64,000 bases of DNA from Macrolepiota albuminosa. Its lineage: Eukaryota > Basidiomycota > Agaricomycetes > Agaricales > Agaricaceae. The notes under the pieces are model-generated. The model was not told the origin of the DNA. It did no database searches and worked only from the letters and a program-made list of their open reading frames with translations. Location: NCBI GenBank assembly GCA_027475525.1, contig JAMWFC010000025.1, positions 186,001-250,000 of the forward strand. The letters are read 5' to 3'. Below, one piece after another: positions 59,201-64,000 of the stretch. Position numbers and translations under genes: made by a program. Position 1 is the first letter of the stretch. Each line of letters opens with the position of its first letter.

Positions 59201-61029
59201 GGCTCGCTTTGGGTCTACTCGGTGAGCCCGCGGCTAACAGGTGCTTCAAGCCCATGTCTGCCGTATTTCTTGCTATATATCTATACCTTTCTAGGACAGG
59301 TTTGATTGACACCATAGTGAACCACTTCCAAACTGGTGGGTCCTTATCAAAGTTGGACGGTTCCCACATCTGACAACGCATATGTGCAATCTTTACAGCT
59401 AGAATCCTTACGGAAGCTGCTTGCGCCCAAAATGCCATGTCCCTCATAAGCAAGGATGTCTCTTGGCTGTGGAGAACTGCCTATAATTGTGCTGTCCAAG
59501 GATGTTCAGAATGGGAACGCTGTGAGGAGAAGATTGCTGACCTATTTGATATTGCTAGAGGCGTAGGTTCTTTGATGCTGTACCAGAGGTTTGTTGGCTT
59601 AGGGCTGTTCTCAGCTCCTCGAGGCTCTTTGCCACGCATCTCCGGTTGAATTGGATAGTGAGATATATTCTCATCTTGTCAACGCAAGTTTCTCCGCGGT
59701 ATCTGGACATGGTAACACTCCACTTACTACGTCGAGTTTCATTTACTCACGATCCAGAATGTGACAGTGTTCTCCGCTCGTGAAACAGTCCTTGCTTCAA
59801 ACGGCAAGATGGATGTGCGAATTCGTGATCTATTTGTGTCCTTGCCATCGTTCACGATAACTAATTCGTTCTCATTACAGACGGAACAGGCATCCGCCGT
59901 TACCGCGGAAATTGTTGCCTGCAAAAAGCGTATTCTCTCGATCATTGAGAAGGGGAAAGTTCAGAAAGACGAAGAAGTTCTTCGCATGCAATATTTTATC
60001 CACACGTTGCAAGTTTTTGAAGCGGAGTTTCTTACACGTGCGAAGATCTGGGACCAGATACCCCGATTGGTGCAGGCAAGTTTTCATCTTGTGGACCTGC
60101 CACTTCTAATCAAATAGATGCTACAATAGGAAATCGTTGGATCTGGACCATTGGCTCTAGGCACATACGAGGCTGTGGCCGACATCTTAGTACGTTCTTT
60201 TGATCTCAAGCTTTTCAATTAATTCTGATTCTCTCATACTATCGATCGGTAGTGGGTGGAAAAAGACTGTCCGATCAATGGTGGGTCTTGACAGCGTTGT
60301 ACTTGTCATCGATGCATACGACATCCATCATGACTCACATAAAATCCATCTATCCCTAGTTCTATATGGGTGTTTAGAGGTTTGTCTCACCTATCCGATA
60401 TTTTAAACTTCCAAACTGGTTCACAACAAAAGGCGCTTCTCCGCGCAAGCCTAGATCGCAGTCATTTATCAGTCGAGAAATTTTCACGATGGCTCAGAGC
60501 GATCTGTACGATTATCCTCGCTCGCAACTCACCCGAGGACCGGGCAAAAGCCATTGGTTATGTGGAACAAGCGCTGGTTGTGATCGAAGACAGCCATGAT
60601 AGCGACCAGGTCTGGACAACACTCCCTGTCTTGCATGATTCGTGCTCCGCAGCTAATGAAATGATGTGGTTATCATTACAATATCTTCTAGCCGTATCCT
60701 ATTGATGAAAGACAATGGCTTCTCGCAACAACATACAACACCGGCACGGAATGCTTACAGTTTGTCTTATGAATATTGAGCCTTCACTTGTGACTTGCTT
60801 ACTCGTCGGGGATCTCCACAGTGGTGCCATGCTAGATGAAGCCAAGCGATGGTTCGAAGCATCAACTGTCATTTGTAGGTTTGTCCCAGGTGGCCAAAAC
60901 CGTGCTAAAATGGTGCGTCAAAGTAGCTAATTCGAACGACTCACTCATCTTGCAGCGTTCGAATTACTGCACGTCGAACAGATATCCGATACATACAACC
61001 ACCTCCTTTCACGCTATGGCCCAAAGTAA
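56222..61029 (+). CDS. SPO22: Meiosis protein SPO22/ZIP4 homologue
   Basis: An intron-rich gene (more than 15 short introns) encoding a TPR-like helical repeat protein of the SPO22/ZIP4 family, a synapsis-initiation component that promotes crossovers in meiosis. The start MSHGKRKQSLQEIHDEI is the first in-frame ATG. Exons read in order include GVNLWNISGLIRKTPENDGR, AFRLIESGVEAKP, KYEELLRNTDDPDGVHQAA, QLLASKFHRIGKSMLESPE, LARAYFVSGSYDRAEATLEE, LWQYGDRHYHAKKWMEAADW, KCFRKAALCYIEQREFARAS, the family core LDEAKRWFEASTVICRFVPG, and the end ISDTYNHLLSRYGPK. A perfect 77-bp duplication at 58,274-58,427 introduces a TAA. With one copy the exon reads FHCAKDEDHARSLKTVDTAF straight to the next intron. 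Exon boundaries in the 59,400-60,400 part are approximate. Confidence 0.85.
58274..58427. repeat. Perfect 77-bp tandem duplication in SPO22
   Basis: 58,274-58,350 is identical to 58,351-58,427, from GACCGTCTCC to CGTCGACAC. It lies inside a coding exon and shifts the frame to a TAA within the second copy. Confidence 0.97.
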
Positions 61030-63699
61030 CTTTGCATCCCTTTTTGGCATCGATCAAATCGTCGCAAGATGCCGATTCACTAAACTAGCTGCCTTGCGTG
61101 CCTCCTAGGTCAACTCCTCCAGGTGCCCCTTTGGTAAATCATCTTTCGCTGCATCTTCTCGGTTGGCTTGCCTGTTACTTTGTCATTCCAACATGCTCAC
61201 GCTCTACGACGTATCAATTCACAAACTCCGCAGTCAAGGCTTCTTTTCCTATCAGTCGGACACATGCTTCGCCCTTATGATATGTCTGTCCTGTTTTAGT
61301 TCCTAATCGATTTTCGTTTTCTTGCTCTCGCGAGTACTGTGTCCTTTTTCCAGGCTCTCGGCTGTGATATCAAACCCGAAACTTTCTGAGATATCCCATG
61401 GACGGTGTGATTTGATGAGGTACATAGAAGTTTCGCATAACGTTTGTATCAGACAACGTCTTTCGAAGGGGCAAGGGTGTGTTATGAAGAATAACTTTGA
61501 TGTCGGGTTTTCCCAATCCGCATTTGTATGTAAGTCAAATTGTCACTTGAACATGCTCTCAGTTGCAGGAACTATGAGTAAAAAGGCATGCAAGATGATC
61601 GACTGTAAGCGTTGAATGTTACCATTTTGAGATAGTAGCTCTGAACTTGTCGCGAGTCGGGACAAATGAGGTTTCACAGCTGCGGAACCAAACCTGACCT
61701 TTCCTATCAGAAGTAATCGCCGTGACCTCTTCCGCAACAACCCTTTTTGAACTCCTTGGATGAACTCGTTCCTTTTAGCTCTCGTGACCTGTCACAATAG
61801 ATGGTGGTACCATTGTGCAGCCGATGATCCGTCTCATACCATCCGTTCCTTTTAGCTCTCGTGACCTGTCACAATAGATGGTGGTACCATTGTGCAGCCG
61901 ATGATCCGTCTCATACCATCGAATATTGAGGAGTCTTGTGTGTGAACTGATGACGGAATTGAGTTGTGAGTTATGGTGTATCAGAGGCAAAAATACCTGT
62001 GATGTGCAGTTTGTCCCTGCGGATGAAGGAAGGCCCACCATCGCCCCGACGGGATGAAGGTTCCGAATAAATGGACCTATTCACATCGCCTACTTCGTTC
62101 TACCTGACACCCTCTTTTCGGATCCAGAGGATATCGTCTCATCGGCAATGCACGTGTGCCATGGTTCACAAGTGGCCATATCCATTTGGTAAGGAGTTGC
62201 TCACCGTCATTGCTGACAAGTTGAATGAGTCCAAAATCAGCTGCCACTTTGGGTTTTCCAGAACATAGCGGTGATCGCTGGCCATCCGATAAGTGTCATT
62301 CATGTTAGGTCCTTGAGGTAGGTGACGCTAGCTTATGCCTCACTGGATATTCTGAAGCAAGTATAGATGTGCCGATCTCCATTGAGAAACCTTTTACATT
62401 CGCAGCGGGAACTTCCGATGGGAAAGGCAAATTCTCGCACTAAGCAAATCCTTACTATGCAGTCAAAGCTAAAGTAAGGGATTGAACTTTATGAATGACC
62501 AAGTATGCCCTTGTTATGTTCTCTACGACCCATGTATCCTTAATATCTTAAAGTGAATGCAGCTCTAGGCAGGTTCCTTGACTTTCTCATCTTTTAACAG
62601 GTTAAATTACTGTGGCGCTGTCGACTTCGGGACCATCGAAGTTTTGCAATCATGGTGTTCAAATTAAACGAGAGTATTGCCTGATATTGTGACTGAAAAG
62701 CGGCCCTAAGATGAAAAGAAACACGAAGATAGATGTAGACATCAATTGTAGATGTGTTCAGCTGTAATTGATTCTGACGTCACGATATATCATTTAGCGC
62801 TCAAAGCTTCCTGTAAAGAGAAACAATTATGTCGCGCGTCCGGTCCATGGACCTTTTAAAGAGATCGGAGGTACAGCGCAAATTTCATTCATACTATTAC
62901 GCCCCTGTCGTTCGGACCCCCTAACATCCGGACAAAAAAACTTTTCTCAAGGACAAGACATCCTTAGCCCTCTTGACATTACAGGAGATGTATTTACGTA
63001 CCTGACACAATTCCAGCATGTTCCGAGCTGAGATAAGTCCTTATTGTTGAGTCAATTCGTTGTCGACGGTCAAGATGTTTGCCATGCTTGCAGATTCATG
63101 TCAAAGCGAATTTCGCCGCTCTCGCGACTATAAATAGTGCCCGCAGCTGTGTACCTACAGCTTCATATCTTTTAAGGTGCGTGTCAAATCTTTCACACTG
63201 TTAGCAAGATGTTATAGCTCATCACCTGCAGGTTGATCGAAAGACTCTGAATCGAGCAATAGAGCAGACTGAAACCTACAGAAATGCAATAGTATACTTT
63301 GTCACAGACAAAATCAGGCCCAGCCGGAAAAACTGTATGATATGTAAATTTCACACCTTGGAAAACTCAAAGTACAACTAGGGAAATATCCAGTGACAGC
63401 CAACTTTAACTGGCCTCGGGTCACCGGATGAATTCAAAATATTTCTACTTCTGCGGTTAAGATGATTGCTGGACTGTGAGCCATCCGCACGATGGCCCGA
63501 AACCTATCATCTATTTCTTGTGGTAAAAGGTTCAAAGTATACTTTTGCGACCATACATGCGTTCGTTGAGGGCAGATGGATTAGTCCTGCAACTTCGAAG
63601 GTCGCAGAACGTTATTGTGGCTATTATGTAAAAATCAAGGTTGTAATTTTGTGTTTAATTATTTTATTATGTTGATTTTCTCATCGGTATCCAACAACT
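61030..63699 (+). other. Region with possible exon fragments, gene unresolved
   Basis: Three plus-strand stretches look exon-like: MLTLYDVSIHKLRSQGFFSY (about 61,192), IDGGTIVQPMIRLIPS (about 61,875-61,920, right at the end of a 77-bp duplication) and GPIHIAYFVLPDTLFSDPED (from about 62,075 to a GTAAGG donor at 62,190). They may belong to one gene, but I could not chain them and do not recognise a family. From 62,300 to 63,699 no gene is seen. Confidence 0.3.
61767..61920. repeat. Perfect 77-bp tandem duplication
   Basis: 61,767-61,843 equals 61,844-61,920, from CGTTCCTTTTAG to CTCATACCATC. The bases on either side differ, so the unit is exactly 77 bp. Confidence 0.97.
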
Positions 63700-64000
63700 A
63701 TGACGGATGTCTTCAGCTTGTTAACATTGCCTAAGACGTCGACTGCGTTCACTGCGCTCAAAACCCCAGTGACAGAAAATTTTGATGGGTCGGCATCTCC
63801 TCGTCGCAAGGTTGCTCGCTTGGATACCGACTCTGACATTGGCTCTAACCATGGGCGTGTGCAAGGCTCTATCAAGCTCATTGTTACGGGAGACAACTGT
63901 AGGGATCCACTTTACAAGCCTGAATTCCGTAGTGATGCGACTTCTGTAGTAACTCCAACCGGTGAAGGAGATGCACAATCCAAATTACTTCGGAATCTGT
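63700..64000 (+). CDS. 5' part of an unidentified gene
   Basis: ATG 63,700 opens a frame of 100 codons that is still open at the window end. It begins MTDVFSLLTLPKTSTAF and contains SPRRKVARLDTDSD, which resembles a nuclear localisation signal. The composition is hydrophilic, with no signal peptide. The family is not recognisable from this fragment. The frame is coherent, with normal codon use, and a T-rich upstream stretch precedes it. Confidence 0.6.
   Translation, partial: MTDVFSLLTLPKTSTAFTALKTPVTENFDGSASPRRKVARLDTDSDIGSNHGRVQGSIKLIVTGDNCRDPLYKPEFRSDATSVVTPTGEGDAQSKLLRNL

Noticed and set aside
1..64000. CRISPR array, bacterial operon or biosynthetic cluster
   Set aside because: No regularly spaced direct repeats with unique spacers. 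The genes are spliced eukaryotic single-copy types and do not belong to one pathway.

Overview
The window is nuclear DNA of a filamentous basidiomycete, most likely an Agaricomycete. The evidence is intron-dense genes with 45-60 bp introns, a CHS7-type chitin synthase chaperone, a Pho85-type cyclin with a long low-complexity tail, a ZIP4/SPO22 meiosis gene, an Ngaro-like (DIRS-type) tyrosine-recombinase retroelement and CpG-depleted transposon remnants. The genus cannot be fixed from the sequence.

Layout. Positions 1-14,400 are an AT-rich, mostly CpG-depleted transposon graveyard: a short LTR element with 5-bp target duplication, a decayed but structurally complete Tc1/mariner element, fold-back repeats, tandem repeats and an LTR-like repeat. 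At 14,512-17,897 lie an alpha/beta-hydrolase gene with a stop codon in its nucleophile elbow (+) and a 615-residue coiled-coil protein (-). At 17,960-23,175 there is a long-TIR element with nested insertions, then a 399-bp MITE. At 23,523-34,245 is a gene block: GH47 alpha-mannosidase (-), an unrecognised multi-exon gene (-), CHS7 (+) and the mitochondrial phosphatidylserine decarboxylase PSD1 (-), the last two convergent. Positions 34,250-43,450 hold no recognisable gene, and from about 39,200 they are very rich in microsatellites. At 43,505-45,692 is a PCL/Pho80-type cyclin with G1-box-like promoter motifs. A 5.5-kb Ngaro-like element (46,742-52,232) follows, with split direct repeats, gag, a tyrosine recombinase and an RT/RNase H whose catalytic core is deleted. 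A short unidentified gene (-) lies divergent from SPO22/ZIP4 (+, 56,222-61,029), and a new + strand gene runs off the right edge from 63,700.

Functionally the single-copy genes are housekeeping: N-glycan trimming in the secretory pathway (GH47), export of chitin synthase from the ER (CHS7), mitochondrial phosphatidylethanolamine synthesis (PSD1), cell-cycle or phosphate control (cyclin) and meiotic crossover formation (SPO22/ZIP4). They do not form a pathway cluster.

The most unusual observation is four perfect tandem duplications, in four unrelated sequences, all with period exactly 77 bp (11,206; 45,227; 58,274; 61,767). Two of them break the reading frames of the cyclin and SPO22/ZIP4, and in both cases collapsing to one copy restores the frame. 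The most economical reading is unmerged 77-mer overlaps from a de Bruijn assembly, so those two genes are probably intact in the organism. I found no convincing undescribed biological system; the Ngaro-like element is the best-preserved complex structure.
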